DNA of 64,000 nt from Mucor racemosus. Lineage: Eukaryota; Mucoromycota; Mucoromycetes; Mucorales; Mucoraceae. The notes below the pieces were generated by a model. The model did no database searches. It had not been told where the DNA came from and saw only the letters and a program-made list of their open reading frames with translations. This document shows, piece after piece, positions 1 to 9,550 of the stretch (its first letter is position 1; every line of letters begins with the position of its first letter). The DNA lies in NCBI GenBank assembly GCA_027405735.1, contig JAPEHQ010000007.1, positions 682,001-746,000 of the forward strand. Direction: 5' to 3'. A program made the translations under genes and the position numbers.

Positions 1-1475
1 GTAGCAATGAAACATAAGCAATCCTACATCTTATTCAAATGATACAATCACAGATTCCCAATTCCACAAATTCCATTGTATATGATTTGTTCCCAAATCA
101 TATCAAGTACCTCAATACCCGGCAATTCATTAATAATATTAATAATCATATAACTAACTAGAAAACATATAAATACGAAGCATCAATGAATTAATAAAAT
201 ATATCTTTTAGCAGAGTATTTCTATATTAGTATCTTTTGATATAACAACACACGCGGAAAAGAATTTTCAAGGCTTTACATTATTTAACGCAATTAAAAC
301 CCTGCTAAATTGAGCATTATTTCAGCCAATGTAAAAGCAGCATTACAGTGCATGAACCATAAACTAACCCAAATCATAGGCAGTAACTGTTATCATAGAG
401 ACATACCTTTTTCTACCTGAAAAACCGTCTTTCATATCATACATTCATCAAAAAATTGCAAAAGCGAGCCCCTAGAACGACTCCGTAATTGAGCATAATA
501 ATGAGATAATGAGATTAAACTACTAAACTCTATTATACTATGATATATCAAAGTTTTAAATAAAAAGTATTTGTTTTTTCTGTATTTAACCACGTGCAAT
601 CTGAAAATTCAGATTTTGTAGCGGACATTTTCGGGGTTCATTTAATCCTTACCATCACTCATGATTTTGATCAAAAATCAGAAAAATCGAATTTTGATAT
701 CAAAATCAACGTTTAAATGTACTACATTGTGAGAGAAAATTGTAGCCATAGATAATACACATCTTATAAAAGCTTAATATTAAAAGTTAAGTAATGAAAC
801 GTTGTACTTTTGGTCCAAAAACGGTTTTTTGATTAAAGAATTTTCATGTAATATTTTGCAATAAAAATGTTTGTTGTTTTTTATTGAGCAAATAGAGCGC
901 TGAATTCTGTATATGTGTATATTTTTTGTTTTTATAATTGGTAGTATAATTAACTCTAGATTTGCAAAACCAGAAAAAAAAATTAAAAAATGTCAAAATT
1001 GATGATCTGGACAAAAACAATTTTTTAAATTAATATTCCGCATATAAGCCTTGTAAGTCTTAAAAATAAGAGATTTTATAATACTTGAGAACTTTTTCAA
1101 GAATTTACGATGCTGTACCCACTTGATTTGAGCTTATTACTGTAATTCTTTATACATGTTAATATTGTGTGGTAGTTTATTTGATGGTAATATAGTCTTA
1201 CTTTATAATTATTGCGCTAGAGGTAATTTACATTTAAGTTTTAATCTTACGTTTCCAATATCATAAACATAAACATAAACATGGCCATCACCACTGGAAT
1301 CTATTGCCACCTTTTTATCCTCTTTGTCCCAAGCCAGTCTATTGAATGCTTTACCAGAACCAAATTAAGTATTTACAATGGTTCCTCAGTATTTGCATTC
1401 AAATTCCATAAATTAAATTGACTGGATCCATCTACAGTAGTATCAAACGTATCATCAGCCCGCCTTACTAAGTTC
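1..1475 (-). repeat. Dispersed repeat unit, copy A (5'-truncated, with WD40 exon fragment)
   Basis: From about 246 to 1110 this closely matches 34679-35547 (copy D). From 1110 to 1470 it matches the reverse complement of 25592-25940 (copy B). Positions 4-245 instead match 31657-31895, so copy A looks like the 31.9-kb sequence joined to the 34.68-kb sequence with the DNA between them missing. The minus strand at 1470-1251 holds the same degenerate WD40-like exon found in copies B and C. The match to B stops near 1470. No intact reading frame is seen. The left end lies outside the window. Confidence 0.85.
1251..1470 (-). pseudogene. WD40-repeat gene fragment captured in repeat copy A
   Basis: Read on the minus strand with small frame corrections, this gives a WD40-type stretch including QFNLWNLNANTEE, then AFNRLAWDKEDKK, then DGHVYVYVYDIGNV. 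It ends at a GTAAG donor-like sequence just below 1251. The wording resembles the C-terminal WD repeats of fungal dynein intermediate chain, but that identity is a guess. Frame breaks and in-frame stops show it cannot be translated as is. Copies of the same exon lie at 25592-25827 and 29015-29254. Confidence 0.6.
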
Positions 1476-2149
1476 CAGCTCTCTGAAAATTTTCAGTTTT
1501 TTTGTTGAGATATTGTATTCTCGTAAATATACACGCAGATCATGCCTATTTTTCAAAAACAAGAGGAGATGCCATGTTATCTCCTATTGGCTTTTACTTC
1601 GTGGATTAGCAAAATCATTTCAAACATTTTTTTTTTTTTTTTTTTTTGGTATTCTGTGGTAGACAATAGCTTGAACCTTGAACATAGTATTTTAAAGGGA
1701 TCCACTTAATGTATTTATAAATAACAGGGTACATAGTATATTGAGCTATTCCCCAAAGCTCAGAGCTCCAATTCACAATTTGGGTGGTTAAAAGTGTATA
1801 TATAGGCTATAAATATCAAAAGTAAATGATATAAACATGTACTTGTGATATTTAAGTTTGTACATAAGAGCGCTCATAAATACCCATAAACATAATTCAA
1901 TATATAAATAAATATATATATATATATATATATGTATATTATAGTCGATGATTGTTTGTACAATGTCGACAATCAGGTATTCTAATATAGGAAAAAAACG
2001 GGTCGTTGATTACTGGCGGTTACATAGGTTGTGCAACAAACAGTGATAATCAATAATCTAGAATCCACCAGATAACAGTATTTTATAAATAAATGCATTT
2101 CAAATCTGTTTTTACTTTTTATTCTTCCTTTCTTTCTTAACGATACTCA
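1476..2149. other. Intergenic, no gene seen
   Basis: AT-rich DNA between repeat copy A and the AreA-like gene. It contains a T tract near 1629-1646 and a TA tract near 1912-1934. The last part should hold the promoter of the gene starting at 2150. No coding signal is seen on either strand. Confidence 0.6.
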
Positions 2150-3080
2150 ATGATCCAGACGCTCGAATTGCCTTTACTTTCATTGGCAGTGCCAAATATC
2201 AATAAAATAAACGATATTAATGCAGATAGCTTGTCTTGCATGTGGACAGGTATACAAAAGAGATTACGATTTGATATGTGTACATTTAAACTGAATATTT
2301 TTATTAGTATTTTCAAAATGTAAGGATAATCTGGAAAATGGTAGAAGATTAGAAAATATGAGTTGGCGGTTATGGTATCGTGAATCAATTATGAAAGAGA
2401 TTGCAACAGTTTCAAACGAGCGAAACCAGCAACAACAACAACAAATCAATCTTATTCCAATCCAACCAGCAACAGCAAACTTAACAGAAAAACCACTTAC
2501 ACCTAAATTATTCACACAAATTATCACCACTTTAAATGAAAATGAAATCATAATTCGACCCCAACAACATCATCATTATTCCACAAAAACATTTGAATGC
2601 AAACAAATACCACAGAAACGCCACAGCAAATTCTTTATTAAAGAAGATGATGAATCAGATTGGGATGAGTCAGACTATTCAGATGAAGATGAGCTTTTCG
2701 AAGGCGAAGTTAATGATGAAAGATTATTCTCGGTTACCGCTCTTACAGATGTATCAAATAAGCCTTCATTTCATGCAACATATGACGAACATCAAGTAAT
2801 TTATGAAGACAAAGGTGAATACAATGCTGAAGATGATGACGAAAACTATGAAACTATAGACGAAGATGGCGAAGCTGACGATGACTATTGTACTTTTATG
2901 ATAAGGAAGCCATATAGCCATACTTATAGCCAATCAGATCAACCAGGAGTTTGTCAACTTGAATTCAACAAGCAAATACCTTCTCCCAATGGCAACACAA
3001 AAGGATTTTCGCTTTTGTCAAATATGTTCCGAACTCAGGTTGCACCCGATAAAGAGAACTTATCTATCAACAAACATTAA
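2150..3080 (+). CDS. AreA GATA-like domain (DUF1752) protein, acidic
   Basis: Two exons, 2150-2249 and 2308-3080, separated by a 58-nt intron (GTATAC...TTATTAG), give 290 residues. The ATG at 2150 is the first after an in-frame stop at 2138. The N-terminal third contains CMWTVFSKCKDNLENGR and then RLENMSWRLWYRES. This is the signature of the AreA 'GATA-like' domain (PF08550), found at the N-terminus of nitrogen regulator AreA and in several fungal regulators. No GATA zinc finger follows. The middle is strongly acidic (DDESDWDESDYSDEDE), and a conserved-looking SLLSNMFRT motif lies near the end. The domain lies across the splice junction, which supports the intron. A regulatory or adaptor role in nutrient signalling is likely but inferred. 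A fold-back repeat begins 9 nt after the stop codon and may be transcribed in the 3' UTR. Confidence 0.8.
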
Positions 3081-3088
3081 ACAGTACT

Positions 3089-3232
3089 TTCACCCTGAGA
3101 CTCAACCAGACTCAAGGTATTTTCTATCTGACTTCGAAATTAAGCAGTGAAATTGAAAAGTTAAAAAGTATTTTTGAGTCACCCGCTTAAAATATTAAAA
3201 ATACCTTGAGTCTGGTTGAGTCTCAGGGTGAA
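3089..3232. repeat. Fold-back (MITE-like) element with 35-bp perfect arms
   Basis: The arms 3089-3123 and 3198-3232 are exact reverse complements over 35 bases. The outer end starts TTCACCCTGAGACTC and the core reads CAACCAGACTCAAGG. The loop is 74 bp. No clear target-site duplication is visible. It begins 9 nt after the stop codon at 3080, so transcripts of that gene could fold into a long hairpin. It is either a small non-autonomous DNA transposon or an RNA hairpin structure. Confidence 0.85.
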
Positions 3233-3908
3233 GATATTGGGTTTGAGTTGCTTATACTGAAAAATATGCAAGGACAGTAGTAGTATTCACAAGTTTTGAC
3301 TTGTGAAAAAACCTTTGACATGTTGGCAATAAGAGTCGCACAGTAGTTTGCTTCGGTTCATTTGTATTAATAGCCCTTAAAAACACTATAAATAAAGAAA
3401 ACTATCTTTTGATTCTCCTGTAGATTTACCTTATATATTAGCTACTAAATAATAAATAATCAAAATCTACATACTCGTCATCAATATTTTACTTAAAGCA
3501 TTATTTTTATACAAAAAAAACATGAGCTCCCCACCTCCTACTGAGAATAATATTTGTAAAAGACATCTTATTGTTGAAGATGAAGAAGAAATCGAAGCAG
3601 AAATCGAAAACCAACATGTTCTCATGGATGCTGTAGATCAAAACCACCCAACGTTTGTACCTTACACTGAAAGTTTCACTAGGGTATGTACGGTATAATA
3701 TCAAAATAACAAAGACGTTCATATATCTGCAATTAACCTTTTTTAACAACTTGCGAACTTGACATTCTGCAAAACCAAATAAATCATTTGGATTGATTTG
3801 GCCCCACAGCGTGAGCGAGGAAACCCCGCTGTTGGCCAACATTGAATGTATTAGCATCGACAACATTTGATCTTTCTTTTCTTCTTTGTCTATTGTAATA
3901 ACATCTCA
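3233..3908. other. Upstream region of the Fanzor gene, possible 5' exon at 3522-3683
   Basis: An open stretch from ATG 3522 encodes 54 residues (MSSPPPTENN... rich in E) and ends at a good donor (AGG|GTATGT, 3684). It could be a 5' exon of the gene that follows. The acceptor is uncertain: TATTAG at 3854 keeps the frame, but the joined sequence would translate a pyrimidine tract. A small palindrome, CACAAGT-TTTG-ACTTGTG, lies near 3289-3306. Confidence 0.4.
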
Positions 3909-6900
3909 ATGCACATAAAAAGAAAACAATTAAATATATACGTTCCTGGCACTACAAGGAGAAATTTACCAGCAACTTTGGAAACACAAACAACTAGTCG
4001 TAGAAGAGCAACAACTGATGATGATGAAGCTTATATGAACTCGTTGAAAACTCAATTTAGACATAGAATCATAAAGCATATCCAAACATGCCATGATGAA
4101 AACGAGTCTTTCGATGATTTATACAAAACATTGATGCAGTTAAAACAACTTCCAAGAGGTGTGGTCTCGAGCGCTGAACAGAGCATCAATGCACCAGTAA
4201 ATTCAATTGTAGTGTATCTAAATCGTGTAACAAGAACAACCAAAAAGAAAAGCATTGAACATTGGAAAGACTATGTAAAAGAAAATTTTGAATCTCTCAA
4301 AGATTCAGTAGCGATACAAGAAGAATCCACTGCAGATCAAGAAGGCATTGAAGAACAAGAAGAAGTAGATGAAGAAGAACCGGAGGAAATAGATGATAAT
4401 GAAGTAGAAGACGATGTAGCACATAGAACTTGCTCCACATCCTTCTCATCAGTTATTCGAAAGGATTTGCCACAAAATTGTCGATCAACATTCATTGGTA
4501 CTATCAATAAAACCATTGAACAAGCTTCAGATTACTTAGCTGATTTCAGCAAGCAAGTAATGAAAATGTTACTGCTTTTCAAAGACAATCAATTTATCAC
4601 AAATAGCGGCAATATTCAATTAGTGCACCAAGAGGGACAAAATCTCAACCCAGTGTTACCAGTAGGATATTTACACGAGGACGTGATTGTGCCTAAGCCC
4701 TTAAATAGTCAATTCCTGCAGACTGATAGCCTGAAAGAAGAGTACAGTGCATTATTCCAAGAGGCTCACTTTGATCAAATCCATTCAACTTACTTTGGAT
4801 CAAAAGGAATTAGCAAATCCACCCTGAATACGGCACGACTTCATAAAGCAATAGTAAATTTACTTGGGCGTGATGAGGAGAATGTTTACAATGATCTGTC
4901 GTCTCACGTTATGAAAATGGCAAGAAATGTTTATATCGCCAATTTCATGAATATGTGGGCAGATAATACAATCGTAAACAAAGCATTGAACAGGCTCTTG
5001 AATATTCTATTGATTGTCCATTTATCTCCTGCTCGTGATCAAGAATTCAAGAAAAAACGCGAGGAGCTCAAAGGAAAGAATAAAGGAAAGAATAGACAGC
5101 CTCCTAACAACAATTGTGCCATTCCAGTAAACTCGATGTCACTCATCAACAAAACTTATAATGGACGCAGAAGGCTTTTCGCTGACGAGATTAAAAGAAG
5201 AAATCGTTGTATCGAGAAAGGAGGAGATTGGGTTGTTAAGCAATGGAAAGCTAGCTTGTGTCAGCAAAGGCTGAACTCATATGCAGATGTTTTGCAAAGA
5301 GAGGTAAGATTGATGAACAATCGAATTGAACAAGTATATTAAACAACCTTCTAGAAACAAAAGCGGCAAGTGAGACGAGAGCAGCAACATCAACAACAAG
5401 AAGAGCAAGGTATCAAAATGCAAGAAGCGTTGGTAGAAGAAGAGATTCAAGATGTTGACATGGAAGATATTTTGGTAGAAGAGGACACCTCGCGAAAAAG
5501 AATAAACCAGTTAAAGCAGATAACAAGAGCAGCTCTTTTTGAGGAAAAAACAATTTGCAAAGCATATTTTGTTGGTAAATTGAGCAACATTAGCGACAAA
5601 GAAGTGGAGGTCATCTTGAAGATTATTAAATTTGTAAAGCCATACATGGCATCTAGAGCCACATACCATGTCTTTTCACATCAAATTCCCTTTCTCTTGA
5701 TGGTTAATCAAGTATTGCGTTCTGTTGGTTACCATGAGCAAGTGGTGAAATTGACCCCCATCATCAGGCCTACAAATCTGCACGCGTTATGGATTGATGC
5801 TACTACATTACACTCTTTGTTTTGTGCTCGAAAGCTGGAACATAAGATGGTACTCCATGATTTCGAAGGGAACGTCATTCGTGCGGCTTCAGTTACGTCT
5901 CAAAAGGATGCTGTGTTTAGTAGTTTTTTCGACATAGATCGTCTAAAAACAATATGTGCTGGCTACGGGTCGCAATTTGCCTACCGTATGCATGTACTAC
6001 CTGGACTTCAGTGTGTGAGAATCCTTGGTACTAGAAATTACCAAAAGCATAAACAGAAGAATAAACAGCAACCTCCTGTGACTCAGACATCCACAAGAAG
6101 CAATGAGATCAACAGCAGAATTGCAGCATCGATTGACCAGAAGATCACAGTAGAGAAAAGGTTGAAGAACGCTCAAATTACACTTAATAAATATCTACTT
6201 GGTTCAGAAAGTGCTTCCCAACTGAAAAAAAAATGGAATGATGAAAATATAGATAGAGACTCGCTACATAAAGAGATACAAGTGGCCAAGAAAAAGAAGA
6301 GACAATTGATTCAAGAAGTAGTGAAAGCAAAGCAAGAACTGTCCAGTGCCAATAATGACATCTACAAGCAGAGATATGACGCTACCTCCTCTGCCGAAAG
6401 AAGACAGATAATACCAGTCGAGCCCAACAAACCTTGCCATCACAAGGTGGAGGAGTGTATTATTGATCAAAAAGTAGATAAAGACCAACTTATATTTTCA
6501 GGGACAGACAACGGTATTATTAATGTCACGGAGACAGTTGCTTTTGGTGTCGATAGGTTGAAATATCATCTTCGTTTGTATAATCGCTTTCAAGTATTAC
6601 AAGATCAAGGTAGTTTAATGCTCGTTGATATCTTGTTTGTGCTAATTTTTAATGCACAAATTTTAGAAGACGCTTATATGGAAGAGAAAGAAGACGCTCA
6701 GTTGAAGAAATTGCCCACATCATTCAAGGTAAGGAGTGCCGCCCTCCGCCAACATAGTGGTCTTGCTTCTTTTTCGTCTTCGCTCAATAGAAGAAAGCGC
6801 CTCACAGTCTTAGGTCAAAATGTTGCTGATCTTGAAAGCGATCTTTCTGAGTCCAGTATACAGCAATGTGGTACAATTGATGAACTGGATGCAACATTTA

Positions 6901-7517
6901 CTCGCCATTCTCAAGCAAAATCATGTATTCGTCAATTTTACTTTTCAAGATCGAGTGCTAATAAAAAAAGACGATTAGAATTAACGAAAAATCGATTTTA
7001 TGATAGACTTGCATCAAAGGAACGAAAATTTACGAAAGTATCGTCCCCTATTATGTTTATTGGAGATCGTGGGCATGCAATCAGGTCTCCTATTAAAGGA
7101 CATTTGCAATTTAGTGGATATTGGAAAGAACTGATACATTCTCGATATACGCCTACATTGATCACTAATGAACACAACAGTTCTCAGACCTGCCTTTGGT
7201 GTTTCAGCAAATTATCACATCCGTATACTGCAAAAGATGGTACAGTCAAGAAGACTAATGGGTCATTCATTTGTTTGAACGATGCCTGCCCAAATAAGTC
7301 TGTCGTCATGAGCAGGGATTGTCTTTCTGCATTAGCGATTGGCCTCGCTGGTGCTGCTCAGCTTATGCTTGGTTACACCTTTCCTTGCTTTGATCCAAAA
7401 AACACAACAGCGAAACAAGCAATGTTTTCTCAATTAGCTCTGGTATTTTCGGATAGAAAACAGCAGACAAGCTGGCCCTCCGTTGGGGGTAGTACGACAA
7501 GAGCTTCAGCTCTTTGA
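3909..7517 (+). CDS. Fanzor-type RNA-guided nuclease homologue (eukaryotic TnpB family), large
   Basis: Two exons, 3909-5303 and 5355-7517, are in one frame and separated by a 51-nt intron (GAG|GTAAGA...CTTCTAG) that contains the only stops. The product is 1185 residues. The C-terminal part matches the Fanzor/TnpB pattern. RuvC-I is GTDNGIINVTE with Asp850. A GDRG strand (Asp1036) is at the RuvC-II position. Then come NEHNSSQTCLWC (Glu1071, Cys1078, Cys1081), Cys1105-x4-Cys1110 completing a zinc ribbon, and MSRD with Asp1120 as RuvC-III. This fits the published Fanzor signature D-x(125-275)-[TS][TS]-x2-C4 finger-x(5-50)-RD. The canonical RuvC-II Glu is not obvious. Fanzors have a relocated Glu, for which Glu1071 is a candidate. 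Residues 1-~700 include an acidic stretch (~145-180), basic/helical regions and a Lys-rich coiled coil (~735-800), and are not recognised. No transposase gene or clear terminal repeats flank it. ATG 3909 is used, but an upstream exon (3522-3683) is possible. All key acids are present, so activity is plausible but unproven. Confidence 0.85.
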
Positions 7518-7870
7518 GGTAAGTTTATATTCATTAGACATAACTCAATACTAAATCAATTCATTCTTTAATTTTCTAAATTTAAATTCACCTTTGGTAA
7601 GTAAAATCCTTCTACATTTGTTACCCAGTCAACTAATCAAAACTCTCTTTCCTTTTTGAACTACTTAGCTTGCTATACCCTCTCAGTATTTTTCCCACCC
7701 CAAATTACAAATATACATACATGCATCACATACAGATCAAAACGCATTCAAGCATCAGAACTTAATATCAAAATACCACATTGTAAACCATTAGTATTAA
7801 TAAAATCAATTGAATATATTATTTATTTATTTTTTGTCTCTATATGTTTTTTTATACAAAATTTATAAAT
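7518..7870. other. Convergent intergenic region, no gene seen
   Basis: The AT-rich 3' flanks of the Fanzor gene (+) and GMP synthase (-). In known Fanzors the guide RNA derives from the gene's 3' end, so this is where one would be sought. I could not recognise a defined RNA structure. A GTAAGT directly after the stop codon at 7517 could be a splice donor that would extend the transcript. Confidence 0.5.
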
Positions 7871-9550
7871 TTACTCCCATTCAATGGTAGCAGGAGGCTT
7901 AGAACTAATATCATACACAACACGGTTAACACCCTTAACCTCATTAATAATTCTTGAAGAAATACGCTTCAAAGTCAAGAACCATTCAGCACCGATCATA
8001 ACATCAGCAGACATGAAATCGGTAGTTTCAACAGCTCTTAAAGCAATAACTTGTTCATAAGTACGCTTATCACCCATGACACCAACAGCCTTGATAGGCA
8101 AAAGAGCGGCATAAGCTTGAGAAATTTGACGATAGTAACCACCCTTCTTAATTTCTTCAATATAAATATGATCGGCTAAACGAGCAATTTGAACTTGTTC
8201 ACGAGTAACTTCACCCAAGACACGGATAGCAATACCTGGTCCAGGGAAGGGATGACGCCAGACTAATTCATCATCAAGACCCAAAATCTTACCAAGTTCA
8301 CGAACTTCATCCTTGAAAAGTTCACGAAGAGGTTCAATCAACTTGAGCTTCATGTCTTCCAAAAGACCACCAACATTATGATGAGTCTTGATAGTAGCAG
8401 AAGGACCCTTGAAAGAAATAGATTCAATGACATCAGGGTATAAAGTACCTTGCAACAAGTATTCAATTTCACCACCACATTCCTTATCAACAATAGCGGC
8501 CTCAGCTTCGAAAACTTCAATGAAAGTGTTACCAATAATCTTACGCTTTTTCTCAGGATCAGTGACACCCTTAAGACGATCCAAGAAAAGATCAGAAGCA
8601 TCAGCAATCTTGAGGTTAATACCCATCTTATCAACCAACATCTTCTTGACATTGGCACATTCGTCCAAACGCATAACACCGTTATCGACTAAAATAGCAT
8701 GGAAACGATCACCAATGGCTTCGTGCATCAACTTGGCAGCGACAGTAGAATCAACACCACCGGAAACGGCACCAATAACACGACCATGAGGACCAACAAT
8801 TTGACGAATACGAGCAATCTCCTTATCAACAAACTCTTCCATAGTCCAAGAAGCCTTGGCTTCACAAATGGTCAAAACAAAGTTACGAAGGATATCCTTA
8901 CCACAAGCAGTGTGAGTGAGCTCAGGATGAAGTTGAATACCAAAGAAAGGCTTCTCTCTGTGAGCAACAGCAGCGAAAGGAGCTGTCTTGGTTGTACCGA
9001 TAACGTTGAAGTTTTCAGCAGCACCAGTAACTTGATCACCATGAGACATCCAAACCTTTTATAATTTTTTTTTTGTGTCAATTAAAAAATTTTTTTTTTC
9101 CGTAAATCAATTCCAAAAACTCTCTCAATTACATACCTGAACAGGGGATTCAATACCTGCTAAAAGCTTGTCAGCAAAAGGATGATCAGGGAATCTATGA
9201 ATGTCCAACATAGCATAACCATATTCACGATGATCACAGGCTTCAACCTTACCACCCATAAGGTTAGTCATTTCTTGAAGACCATAACAGATACCCAAGA
9301 CAGGGACGCCACTGTCAAAGACAGCAGGGTCAACACGAGGAGCATCATGATCATAGACAGAGTAAGGAGAACCAGACAAAATAATACCCTTGGGCTTAAA
9401 GTGGAGATCAGCCATCTTTTGAGTACAAGGCAAAAGCTCACAGTAAATGCCAAACTCACGAATACGGCGAGCAATCAAGTGAGAGGTTTGAGATCCAAAA
9501 TCCAAAATGAGGATAGTGTCAAAGGCTTCATTCATATGTTCGACAGACAT
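7871..9550 (-). CDS. GUA1: GMP synthase (glutamine-hydrolysing)
   Basis: Converts XMP + ATP + glutamine to GMP in the cytosol, the last step of de novo guanylate synthesis. Two exons on the minus strand, 9550-9137 and 9055-7871, with an 81-nt intron (CAG|GTATGT...AAAAG|GTTTGG), give 532 residues, close to yeast Gua1 (525). The N-terminal class I glutamine amidotransferase domain has its nucleophile in GICYGLQ (Cys88) and the triad partners in LHPELTH (His181, Glu183). The ATP pyrophosphatase domain has the P-loop SGGVDS at 236-241. The C-terminal dimerisation domain ends with the family's typical PPATIEWE. The intron falls inside the amidotransferase domain. ATG 9550 follows an A/T-rich leader. 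Nothing is missing. Confidence 0.97.

Noticed and set aside
3684..3908. Firm placement of a 5' exon (3522-3683) on the Fanzor gene
   Set aside because: The donor is good, but no acceptor gives a convincing junction; left as a possibility.
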